Assembly: GCA_914767715.1 (NCBI GenBank)
Contig: OU612074.1
Location: 1,441,501-1,505,500 of the forward strand
From: Membranipora membranacea
Taxonomy: Eukaryota > Bryozoa > Gymnolaemata > Cheilostomatida > Membraniporidae
DNA: 64,000 nt
Reading direction: 5' to 3'
In this document: positions 37,390 to 49,400 of the stretch, in pieces
How the letters are laid out: each line of letters starts with the position of its first letter
Position numbering within the stretch: position 1 is the first letter of the stretch
Made by a program: the position numbers and the translations under genes
Notes under the pieces: model-generated
What the model was told of the DNA's origin: nothing
Databases searched by the model: none
What the model saw: only the letters and a program-made list of their open reading frames with translations

Positions 37390-38884
37390 TTAAGGTCAAA
37401 CATCGGTAGTTTGATAATAATGAATCGTGTTGATTATTCCTTCTGTGGCGTGATCTCCTTGAGGTTCCAGCTGTGTAGTGTACATGCGCATAATGAAATC
37501 ACACAATAGAAGAAAAAACCGACTCTCAATGTAACACACTTATCAAGGCTAAGCAGTCAAAAATTATCATTTTTGAGTGATGTAAACAACCAAGTGAACA
37601 ATACATGCTTGACACAAACTTTCTAAAATTTGACCAATGTGCAGAGCATTATTTCTTGCATGACTGGCAATTTGTGGGGATATCTCTCTATGCATTGAAG
37701 ACCTGACTTTTATTTGTTGTAATGTGCACATTTCTAGGCCTGTCAGAAGACATGGCGGCAGGCAGTGATATCACAATGTGGATGTGCTGATGCTCTGTAG
37801 CCGACTTCTGGTAAAGCTCTCAATATTCCAGATCATCTGAATCAGACTCATCCTCAAATCTGTTCTTCTGAGGACATGAATGATAGTAAGCTTATTCTTT
37901 TGCATGAATTACTAAGGCAGATGGGGCTTAAATCAGTATTCAAGGGTTGTGGGTTATCCAGTGTTTGAAGTGGGGATTTGTTGGTGGCTGTACTGACCGA
38001 TCCCCCTGTCGGAGGTGAAAACTTTTTTGTGTCATGGAAAATTGGACCTGGTCCCCCCATGTCATCAAAGTGATTAATTCAACATTTTACCACCCTGTCA
38101 TTAAAACTTCGCAACCCCCCCCCCACATTGTCATCATTTATGCCAAGATTTGTTGTTGAATTCAAAAATGTACAACTGTATAAAAAGGCAGTACTCTAGT
38201 GAGTATATGCGTATTCAGCTCAGGCACATTGCCGGTGTGAGAGATATCGTCTACCCAAAAGATACCAACAGCAGAACCAGAAGCTATTTGTGCACAAGTT
38301 ATAGGACCAAACCGACCTGTTACAATATGATGTATTATTCTATTTCAGTTTTATGCCTTAAAGATGTAGCCACCAGTTTTTAAGCTAACAAACTGGACTG
38401 CGAGCAATGTAGGAGCCCATGCAGGTAAATAGCTTAAACAATCGCACAGTCTTGGATTTTCCTACCTCAATTAATTAATTAATTTGTTTGGAACCTAGAG
38501 GTTATCTGATTTGAATTCCAAAATCTCAGAACTTGCCTTTTCCTCAGTTTACTTGCTAGAGATATGTTTGGAAGACTGATTTGGAAGACTTGCGGAACTC
38601 TAATCTTGAACTATTTGCTGTCTCTGTTTCTTTAAAAATTTTAAATGGGAGCTTGATTATCTTTTTTCCAATCCAACCCAATGCTTTAACCATTTAATGA
38701 CAAAACCAAGGTCATTCTTCCCCTAAAGAGGAGCACAAGTTGCCAAAAATCCTCATACTGAGAATGTGCTACATCCTAGAAAACTAGAATGCCAGTGACA
38801 CTTTGATCTTAACCAATAGGCCGAGAAGCGATAGCACACAAACTGACACAATGCTTCACCCACAATCTAAGATGCAGAATACCA

Positions 38885-38915
38885 ATATACAACATATATA
38901 TATATATATATATAT
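38885..38915. repeat. (TA)n microsatellite
   Basis: A run of alternating TA in an intron of pseudogene C, upstream of the exon at 38952. Confidence 0.7.
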
Positions 38916-40038
38916 ACATATTTTGTGTGTAATTATGTAATATATTCACAGTGAGGAGGTTTATAAATACAGTTTATCATCGAGCATGTGGCCATCAGAA
39001 GCAGCCGTGAAGAAAACTATAGATAAACTTTCAGAATTGAGCTCCAAGGTTTCCGACATCAACAGTAAGATACAATTTCTGCTATAGTTGAAAGTTAAAG
39101 TTAAACATGCCATATAGTGTTTATGATGCTCACATAAGGTTATCAATGATGGTAGGTAAATCAATTTTCAACAAATTTTTATTTTCTTGGGGAAAAATGA
39201 TAACACTTGGGTTTCTCCCTTAAAATGGGCTGGCCTCATTTTTTGACGCGACTCAAAGCGATTGTGTGCATATTTATTACGTTTTACACTCCTTCTTTTG
39301 TGAAGTCTATAATTGTTTACAGCAAATATATTTTGCCATTTAATAAATATTGAATTAATGTTGGTTATTTCAGTAAACCTCTCACTTAACTGATTAAAAC
39401 ACAAAACCTAAACTATCACTCTTCTTGCACCTGTGGTGATTGTGTTCTCAATGAGTAATTTAATCACATATAACTTCTAGTATATTGCGTATATCATTGA
39501 ATATATTCTGCATTTCGTTACAGGTACCACACAGTTCAGAGAAAGCTACCTCAAAGTGAATGTTTGCTATGAAGATTTAAACCAGGAGGCTTACTCTGAG
39601 AGGCCTGCTGTTCTTGTGAGTAACTGATTACTTAGCCAGTCAGCTAAATTATCATTTCACATTATATATTTAAATTGTTTAATGTATGTTAGTAATGGAA
39701 TTTAGTTACACATACAATCCAACATTTTGAGTGCGTCTTCTGTGAAAATAGAACTCTAGGAGACCGTCACAATTCATTATCTGGTTCAGCAGTAGGATAT
39801 AATTTAATTCAAATACCAATTGATTATAATTGATATCATCATGTAGTATACCCAAGCTTAACTAGCGCTTGGTGCTTTTCAGGTCGATACACTGATGGCG
39901 AATATTGGAGGAACACTCAGTCTCTTTATTGGAATGTCTTTTGTGACTGCATTTGAATTTATTGAATTTATACTTGATGTAATAGCTCTAACGTATTACA
40001 AAGTCAAGTATTGTAATAAGGTTGTACCTCTATTTTGA

Positions 40039-40975
40039 CAAACATAGATAAAGGTGCCACAATTGTAACACACAAGTTACTATTATGGAATGAGGCGTGG
40101 TAAGGGAATTATATAGCATGCTATACTTTGTTGAATATTCTTAATTTAACATAATTTAGCACTTAAAATATCGCAATATCTTTGGTAACCTTGAGGTTCT
40201 TTAGGATATTTTTAAATTTTGGCACATTTGAAAAGACATCATTTAAATTGATTGAAAAAGATTGCTGTCAATAACAATGTATAAAATTAAAAACTAGCGC
40301 AACAACTCACATATACTTCACGCAAACTCTCAGTGATTTTTATGCACAGACAGATCTATCGTATACTGTTCTTTTAGAGTGTGTCTGACCTCGCTATGAA
40401 AGTACATTTTTGATGATGTAAGTTTACCCCGTTCTTTCATCACTGAAATCAATACTTATGCTATAAATACCAACTGTGTCATTATTTCTGCTTGACTGCT
40501 TTACGCTGCCAGCTATTTGATAGACTGAGGATAGATTTTTTATTTCTTTTCTCTTCATTTCTTTTTTTTTAGTTATTTTTATTTTTAATCTAGAGATTTG
40601 ATAGTCAACAATTTATTTTTTGTTTTATGATTATCATTACTGTTTGCTACTCCAAGGGGTTTTTTATTTTTCATTTTAGAAGCCTGCACCTCTTTTCATC
40701 TGTAAACATCTCTGGAGGGAGAATATTAAATTAAATTAAACAAACAAACAAATGATATACCTAAATGTAACATATAGAGGATGATAGCGTGACTGTAAAT
40801 TTGGTTAACTCTGTAAGTGACATCATACTTGAATGTAAAATATTTAAAAAATGTGTACAACTTGCTGCTCATCCAGTAACAGTTTTATTATATCTTACAG
40901 TCCACAGCTCTTATGATGCAGGATCAATGCATACAACTCGGAAGGTTTTCATATAAATTATTATAATACTTATCT
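40039..40975. other. Stretch with no recognised gene
   Basis: AT-rich sequence between pseudogene C and a LINE fragment. A run of AAATTAAATTAAACAAACAAACAAA at about 40728 may be another retroelement tail. No coding sequence is recognised. Confidence 0.4.
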
Positions 40976-42219
40976 TTTTGATTGATTGATTGATTTATTT
41001 ACTTTGCTGCTAAAACTCGTAACAGGTAATACGGATCATATGATCATGCATTACAAGTCAATAAAAATAAAAAATACTTGTCATTAAAAGAGATTGGCAA
41101 AAACAAATTGCTAGAAAAATGAGTCTTTTGTCCACATACTTACTGGACAGGCTGTTTTTTGTTACACAGTAGTTTGTGGAAGCTAGTGGTATGTCTTTGA
41201 GCCTACTAGAATGGCAGCCTGTGCTAGACTTGCGCTTCGACAGATGTTTGTGTAGTCTATGCTTACTATCGGCCGCAACGCTTGCCACAAGGTTTTGGCA
41301 CAAATGTCCGAGATATCTGCATAGTGATGGTATGCCTGATGCAAGTAGCCTGTCACCATATGGTGTGTCCGGGTAAATAACTCTCGACACTGCCTCCGAA
41401 TAGGTTCTAACCTATTTTTGTGGAATCTGATAGGTGACTGAACCATGCTGGAGCGTCATAGCACAATAAAGATTGAATGAAAGCGAGGTAGAATCTTATT
41501 AGACTAGGTTCATCAAAGCGTTTAAGTGTTAAGAGCGCATGGAGTCTAGATTTAGCTCGTGAGTAGGTTGTTTCCACATGACTTGTGAAAGATAAATGTT
41601 TATCGATCATAACACTAAGCAGTTTGAATTCCGAGACTCTTCTATTAGGTTTGAATTCACGTTAAGCCCCAGATCAGATGTTATGTTGAAACTTGGACTT
41701 ACATTCATAGTTCTGGTTTTTGCAGCGTTTAAGGTCATATCATTGTCTAGGCTCCAGCTGTGTATGGCGTCGAGAGCTGGTTGCAGCGGGGAGTTTGACA
41801 TCAGTCAACTAGTGGGAGAGATGGTTGTTAGCTCCGTTTCCTGCTTTTATACTGGTTGGTATGATGTCACTTCATCTGCATAAATAGTTGCTTCACTAGA
41901 TGGGGAGCCATCAGTTATCTTTTGACCATAGAGGAGGGCAAAGAATGGTGCCCTGGGCCACTCCTCTGTAGACGGGTAACTCTGAAGAGCGCTCACCAGT
42001 TGTCCTGTCAGTCATACATGCTGCTCTTTTTGTTAGGAAACTGTTTATCAACTTCTGTAGGCTGTTGAGCACACTCAGCTCACTGAGCTTGGAATCTAGA
42101 ATGGTAGGATTCATCATATCGAATGCCTTTAAAAAGTCAACAAATACAGATGGTATACAGGTGTTAGTTTTTGCATCCAGATGTTTAATCCAGTTTGACA
42201 GAGTGTGGTTAATCAACAA
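40976..42219 (-). pseudogene. Decayed non-LTR retrotransposon, reverse transcriptase part
   Basis: Minus-strand pieces in successive frames cover the RT domain: VDFLKAFDMMNPTILDSKLS (block A, 42219-41911), YRGVAQGTILCPPLW (block B), SWSLDNDMTLNAAKTRTMNV (41801-41607), then DKHLSFTSHVETTYSRAKSR and LCYDAPAWFSHLSDSTKIG (41610-41407), with the end near 41058. The FADD core falls where frames change. The 3' tail is (AATC)n at 40978-40995 on the minus strand. It lies between pseudogene C and gene D. Confidence 0.8.
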
Positions 42220-43407
42220 TAATGAGGATGAACCAATCAGAATGAATTTTATTTTAAAATCTTTAATTTTTAAAACTGAAAACTAAATTTTAATTATTTT
42301 TTACCTCGTTGTACAAAGTTCTCAACTTGTTTTTCGGGTACCTATGCCCTGAAGCTACCTCTGCGTTGCTTCTAAGTTAATAAAATATCATATATGTGAA
42401 GACCTATTAATTGTTGTCTTCTCTCATGTTCGTACATTCTCAGACAACTCTTTGTAGGCCCCACCTCACCATCATCAATCATGAATCATATCTTTACGCT
42501 GCATATAGGTCAATGTAAAGTACAGTACAACTTGTATGGTACTGGACTGTGTACTTTTAGTATGATCTGACCCAGTAATGAAAACAAAGGCTGATTGGTG
42601 AAGCTCATGACATATATATTAGATTAGAATAAAGGACCTGCAGTGTAAACTATCAGTCTATTATTGTTTATGACTTATTGACAGAGCAATTCTTCAACTC
42701 TTGGGATCAGTTATCTCTGGTGCATTTGTCCTTTTATTGATGATATTGATATCCATAAAAAATCAGACATTGACAATATTGACAATTGGCAAAGGATATT
42801 TTCATTAACTACACGTATTCACGGGAGCTGATCATTTTGTGTTCGAACTCCATGACAACCCCATGTGAAAATAAACAAAGCTGTCTAAGCCAACAAACAC
42901 AGCGATCATTGAAAGCAAAGAAACAACAATGAACTTAGTATCTGTAGAATTGTTGCTTGACTCCATCAAATGTAATGCATGTGTTTTCTCGCAATTATTG
43001 ACACCCTATTATGCCACTGAGTCTATTGATAGAACACGGCTTCTTATGTTGATACATAATTGTTTTTAAACTAAACTGGTACTCAGCGATAATCGTGACT
43101 ATTTTGTTGTACATTTATAAATATGATTAAGGTGACTCAAGTTTCAGTAATTGTTTAAAAAGTTTCTTTTCTGTAATTTCTGATACATTTTCATTGAAAT
43201 AGCTTGAGAGAGGCTTTTTTGACATTCACGTTGCACATTTTACATTAAATCAATCAATTGCTCAGGTGAGGAGCGATTGATGGGGTTCAACAAGATTTTT
43301 TGAAACCTGAAATACTTCAAAGGGTTCCTCAAATTCATATGGGCAATACATCACGGCAGTTACATAAAGTTATGTATATGAAAGAAGACTAAACTGCACC
43401 ATAAACT
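42220..43407. promoter_or_regulatory. Presumed upstream region of gene D
   Basis: No coding exon is recognised. This 1.2-kb interval immediately precedes the gene D start codon and would hold its promoter. I could not define a TATA box or factor sites. Confidence 0.3.
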
Positions 43408-46400
43408 ATGCATAACTCGTACATATTTAATGAAAAAAGAGATCGGGAGAAACCTGTTTACGGCTTTACAACAACAGAAGAGGACAAAGGAACTTCTGCA
43501 TATCTGCTTTCTTATTCAGCCTTATGGTCGGGCTTTAAAGAGAGGACAACAGCTCATGGAGTTTCTCCTATAGCTGATGCAAATGGTAGGTAGTTCATAG
43601 TTCAGCGTTAGACAATGATACATATTTTGGTGATGATTCACTCCCCTTGTACTGTAGTGCGAGGCAGTTAACTGGTGACACATCCCATGTAGCCATAGTT
43701 ATATGCCTTCTTTTCGCTGTCAGCCATATAGATGAGCAGTACAACTAGTTCATGACAAATTTACAGCACTGATAATGCGCAGACGTAATGTTCTATTGAA
43801 TGGAGAAAAATACCAAGAAGTGATGTATCAATATTTCAAATCCCAATACTTTTTGAAGCTATATAATGCACTTCATGCGTTTCAGGCGTCGTCAAGAAAG
43901 TGCTGTGGACTCTTGTAATAGTAGCCATGGTAGCTGTGATGGTAAATAACCTTCGCCAAGTCATCACTGAGTATAGCCAGCGACCTGTAAATGTCGTAAT
44001 GAAACTGGAGCGAAAGAGTGACCTAGTGTTTCCTGCTGTGACATTCTGTAATATTAACCCAACCAGACGATCCCAGCTGTATAAATTACCTGCTCTGTCG
44101 GATGCGTTAGACGGAGGAAGCAAATCCAGAAAAAGGCGACAAAGTAAGTCCGCTTTTCTTCCGAATCATGAGTATGAGGTTTCATTAGGATTCTGAGTTC
44201 ATTCAAATAGTATACCATCATATTTCACTGTTGCCCATATTCTATGCTCTATAGTCTGTGGTTTGGGTAGAGACATGATTCATAGTTTGGACTAAAATTG
44301 GCATAACCATAATTGTGCGGTTCAAAGCATAAAATTAAAATCGGGATTATCAAAGCTGTTTCTCAAGCTAATCAGCTTCAGCTTATGGCATTTCAATTTT
44401 TGCTAGTGAGATTGGAAAGCCCATGTGTGACGTCACTTCAGGGTTTTCAACAATAATAGACAATTTTTAAATGGAACTTTTAAAGTGAAACCAACATTTT
44501 CCCACCTCACAATCTTCGTTAATCTCCTTCAATTTTTGCTTTGAATTAACCTCTATGATGACGCAAGATATGTTTAGATACAACTTGTTTTACCTAATTT
44601 TACATTTGCCCAAAGTTTCTAATGGAAAACAATAAGGCAAAATGTATGTTTATGACATCGATATTCCCCTACGCGAGGCTCACGAGCGAGCGTCAGCGAG
44701 GCCTTGATAAATCGTAACTTCAGTCTTAGTTGTGCTCTTCGGCTCATTTTGAAGCTTACAAGCTGGAGTAGCTCTTCTGATCATTTAAAGCTTTATTATA
44801 TGGATGCTCTCTGGTGTAGGCCAAGCTCAACCCTGTTAGATGATGAACATGCCTGAGCCTTTCGCTCTATCCAGGTTTTTTTCGGAAGGGGGTCTAAAAT
44901 TATTAGTGTACATTGTAGTGATGCAGTGATAAACTTCTATCTGTGGAAAGAGCAGCCTTGTATAGACTGCAGCTCGTTTTTTAAGGGTACAATGATAATA
45001 CCTCGTGAGTCACACATCGAATGGATGTTTGTTGTAGCATCATTTGTCTGTCCTAGTAGCCTCAGTGGTAGAAACGTGACTGAGTTTCAGGGACGCTGCA
45101 TACACGTCTCTTACTCAGAGTACGTCACGGCTGATTCTCATGAAGAGACATGCAGGAATCTTTTCGGTAACTCATCCACTGGTATTATGCTAAAAGAAGA
45201 AAGTGATGGTGATGCATTCAATCATATACAGTAAGTTTGATTTTCAAAATTTAAAAGGGTTAAATATCCCTACTAATTCAGTCTAACATTCACATCTCAC
45301 AATTATGTATGAAACTGTTTATCTACATCAGGGCTGCCCAACGAGTGGCCCTGGGGCCGCATGCGGCCCCCCGACCCAATTTTATGCGGCCCCCGACTTG
45401 TCTGAGAAAATCGGGTAGTCACAACAACAATTTTCACCCCTATAGTTATTACATTCCTCATTTGTAAAATAATAAAATAATAAGAAACGCTCTAAATCTA
45501 GTCACAGTATTTAGGAATTCCCCAACCATTGCATTTGAGTGAGCTCCAATAAATAAAGTGCCCACTGCAGAGATAAAATACTGCACACCCATATTTGAGT
45601 GTTCGATTTATGGCGAGGTTGCGGGCCCCCAGGGACATTGCAATATGTGGATGCGGCCCCCACAATCCTGTATATATACCAACTTTTCTTCTTTTAACAA
45701 TAATAGTCGAAACGGGACAGCATGGGCAAGCGAGAATGCATCTTGGCACATAGCATTAACACACTATGGCGGTCAGTTTGGATGGTTGTGGGCTGATGGA
45801 AGTTTCGTCGGCTGTTTTTTTTTTCAGTTGCAGCTACTTCAACTGGAATTGTGGATGTAATAGTGGGTAGGTGCTTCATTATAAGGAATGTTTGCTTGTC
45901 TTGTCTTATCGCTAGAACACATGTTCCACACATTACTGGTAGTTGTCCGAATTTGAGATATGTTTGATTTGTACAAGGTTGGTATATTAGGTTGGTTGAT
46001 GTTGTTCTTAGTTTGTTGGATCAGGAGAAGCCAGGGTAAATTCCTCAGGACGAATGGGGATTTGAACCTAGGACCTATTGCGATAGAGACATTTGTGTAT
46101 TTTTGAAAATACAATTTAGAACTCGGACCTTCTAATCTCCAACTAACTTCAATTATCAATCACTATTAAACTGCATCTTTTTTTCTTCTCTTCACATACA
46201 TAGCCCCAGTAGCTCCACTCCGTTTGCCACAATTGAGTGCCAACTCAACAGTGACTGTGCGTGGCATGGAGTGAACTCTGCAGACTCAGCTCTTGTAGCT
46301 TGTGAATTCCCGATACAGCAAGGTAAGTATCTCTGCAGATATCTGGAATGCCTTAGGCACGTTTAATATCGCAGCTCATGGGGCAAAGACTGTTTTTGAG

Positions 46401-49400
46401 GCAAATGTGCATCACGCTCAATGAGATTCTTTTTTAAAAACCAATGTTCCAAACACTAATAGCAAGCTCTTTTTATGACAAAGTATAGACATCCTTTTTT
46501 TTGCAACATTTCATGTTTGTGATAGCTAATAAATCAATCGATCAATCAAAACTCTGCTACCAATATACACTGGGGTAAAAATCCTCAACACAACTCTCTT
46601 ATCCGAATACCGCACAATGCCAATTATATTTGGTATACACATAGGAAAGATGATGTTACTGTACAACATATAATTTTGTTCTATTTGTGTCATATAATAC
46701 TGACCACACCCTGTCAAACCTTATCAAATGTTGTGTTTATGAAATTTAGTTTCCATATTTCTCTCCTGCCTAAAGCGTTTACCATGCCAGGCTGTTATCG
46801 TTGGCCAGCATTTAGTTTTGATGGCGTTTGCATAATTGGTGCTAGCGAGGTAGGGTGGGATACAATGTCTTTCAGGCAGTTTATAAATATGGAACAAATT
46901 CATTTAGCAAATCATGACCTGACCAGTAAATAGTATATGGCAATAATTTCAAATGCAGGCAATCGGATCAAACTTCAAAGTTAAATGTATTTTGACCTAC
47001 ATGAATTATGTGCTCATTTTTTTAAATGAAATACAAAATGATCTGCCCTTAGGAGGAAACATATTTCAATCCTTATTTGTGCAAAAAAAGCAAAAGTTTG
47101 CCCGGCTTCTTTATGAAAGGAAACGTTTCTCGTTATTATAACTCAGTTTTTTGTTGTAGTAAATATAGAGACAACTACTGGAACACCATCAACAACAGCT
47201 GCCTCAACCACAACTATCTTATCAACTAATTTTGAGGGTGAGTCTTCTGTTGACTGACTATGGACTATATCAATAATCCGAATCTTTGTCTATACAGTAC
47301 ATAAAATAGTCAATTAATTAAATTAAATTAAACTATATTAATCAACTTCCAAAATTGGTTGACCTTTGACACTTTATCACCATCTGGTGCCTTAGTCCCA
47401 TGAGGCAAAGAATTTCAGCCTTTATGGATTACTGACGCAGTATGACATACCCTTGCAGAGGAAGTAAACGTTTCGTAACCTTGTGCTTGAGAAATGGATC
47501 CATTAACATTCGGGTTCTCCACAATGTGTGAAAGTTTCGAGTACGTTGTTTCTGTTTGTTTTAGGGACAACAACTGAACATCAAGGTCCTTCAGCTACTG
47601 ATATGCGAACAACATCAACTGCAGCCATCACCACAACTACTTTTGAGGGTGAGTCCTCTACAACATGACATATCATATTACAACATCAAATTTCAGTATT
47701 GGTTGAAGGTTGTCAACTATTTTGGACCACCATTCATGTGCATCACCTAGAATACCCGTGAGACTGGAGTGGTATGGTCACCTGGTCAGAATCACAACAT
47801 CGTAATGACTATAATATATTCCTGTCAGTTCTTCCTTTTCTTTGTCACTGTGCAGTAATGAACGTGTGTTTTTCAGTACCTCTTTGTATCTCACAGCTAA
47901 TATTCACACTGATTCTGAAAAGCCACATGGTAGCTAATCTGTTGATGCATAATTGACAGATTACATTTTTTTTGACGCAAACTTAAAACGGCAATTACAC
48001 AGCATAGCAAAACAGTTGATTTACAATCAACATTTAAAAATTACAGATAAATAAATTTGAACCTTAGAATTGCAATGTAACATGGCCACCATAGCTGTGA
48101 TTTGGTTGCTTTATCAGCATTACAGCACCGTTGCAGTTCATGTGACGACTAGATCTGCCACAGTATGACAACAGGTCACAGGTCGTCAATTAAAGTATTT
48201 CAAATGTCAGGCCAACTTCATGAGGTAGTTGACTCGACGACTATGTTATTTATGTATGTAATAAAGACATCCATGGATTTTGTAGGCCAACTGACTACTG
48301 ATATGCAAACCTTATCAACATCAACTACCCCAACTGATTCTGAGGGTGAGTTTTTGTCGAACAAAAATTTTATTTGCGACATTACAATCCTGCAAAATTT
48401 CTAGTTTATATATTTTGTGTGTTTAATAAAACCTTAGGATTCATAGGATATCTACTACAGATTTCCACACTGCTGGTTTTCATTGTGAGTTATCCGCTAC
48501 CTCTGTGTACATTGCTCTTAGCTTCTGCGTCAGCTGAATTCTAAACTAATAATCATAAAATTTAAAGGTTGAAAGACGAGAAATGAGTGCCAGATTTAGA
48601 ATCTCCATGCTTCATTACAAAAACCTACCAATTTCCATCACTCTACTGCCATCAAGTGTTGCGATATAACCAGCAATACCTGATGGGTGTTATAAAAAAA
48701 CTGTTAGGGGATATCCCCAAAGCTCTGACATCAATTGAATTCCCTCTAGGTCACGCGACAGATGGTGTTGAGAAAGATTTTTTTTTCAATTCTAGTAACT
48801 AATCAAGCTTTTGATCTAGGCCTTTAGCTTCCATACCCTCACATGAGACCATAGACAAGTATATTTGGAGCCTGCTATAAAAAGCCTCTGTTCCCAAATA
48901 AAAATTGAAAAAAGTCATCTGAATCATCACCACGCATCATCAGTGAACACTATCGACGTCAGAAGATTTTCAGAACTATGTCAACCTCACTCAAATTTTT
49001 TTAAACACATTTTGGAATAACTTCTAGAATATGATACATATAATCCTGAAAAGTGGATGACAGATGTAAGGAAGCATGGAGTCCAAATGACATCCATTAG
49101 GCCCTCAACTCATTCCTTGTCTGTCAATCTTTAAATCGCTCCGAGTATGAAGGTCTCTAATGCTTGATCAATGTTTTAGGGCCCACGGCTAGCATCACTG
49201 AGCAAACAACCACTATATTATCTTCAGCCACTTCTAATACTAGAACAAGCTCTCCTGAAGGTAAGTTCCTGCAATTGTTAAATTCAAAAATGAATCATTA
49301 TTAAAACAGATTACATCATATCATATTTTCGCCACATGACATTAGAATGCTGAAAAATGAATGGGATGACCATAGTTTAATCACAACATTTGATTACATG

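Larger units (their letters stand above)
35484..40038 (+). pseudogene. Pseudogene C: 5'-truncated lectin-type DEG/ENaC copy
   Basis: A Thr/Pro-rich stalk remnant ends near 35635 (NEAELW, donor GTCAGT). Channel exons follow at 35826-35990, 36106-36226, 36379-36542, 36755-36865, 37738-37885, 38349-38424, 38952-39064, 39524-39615 and 39883-40038. Phases and sizes match gene D except for the damage: 36106-36226 is 2 nt longer (extra A's, frameshift); in 37738-37885 a 3-nt loss removes a conserved Cys, and TAG at 37798-37800 replaces Tyr; TAA at 38381-38383 replaces Glu. TM2 (LSLFIGMSFVTAFEF) remains. No TM1 or lectin exons are found upstream, where pseudogene B begins on the opposite strand. Confidence 0.85.
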
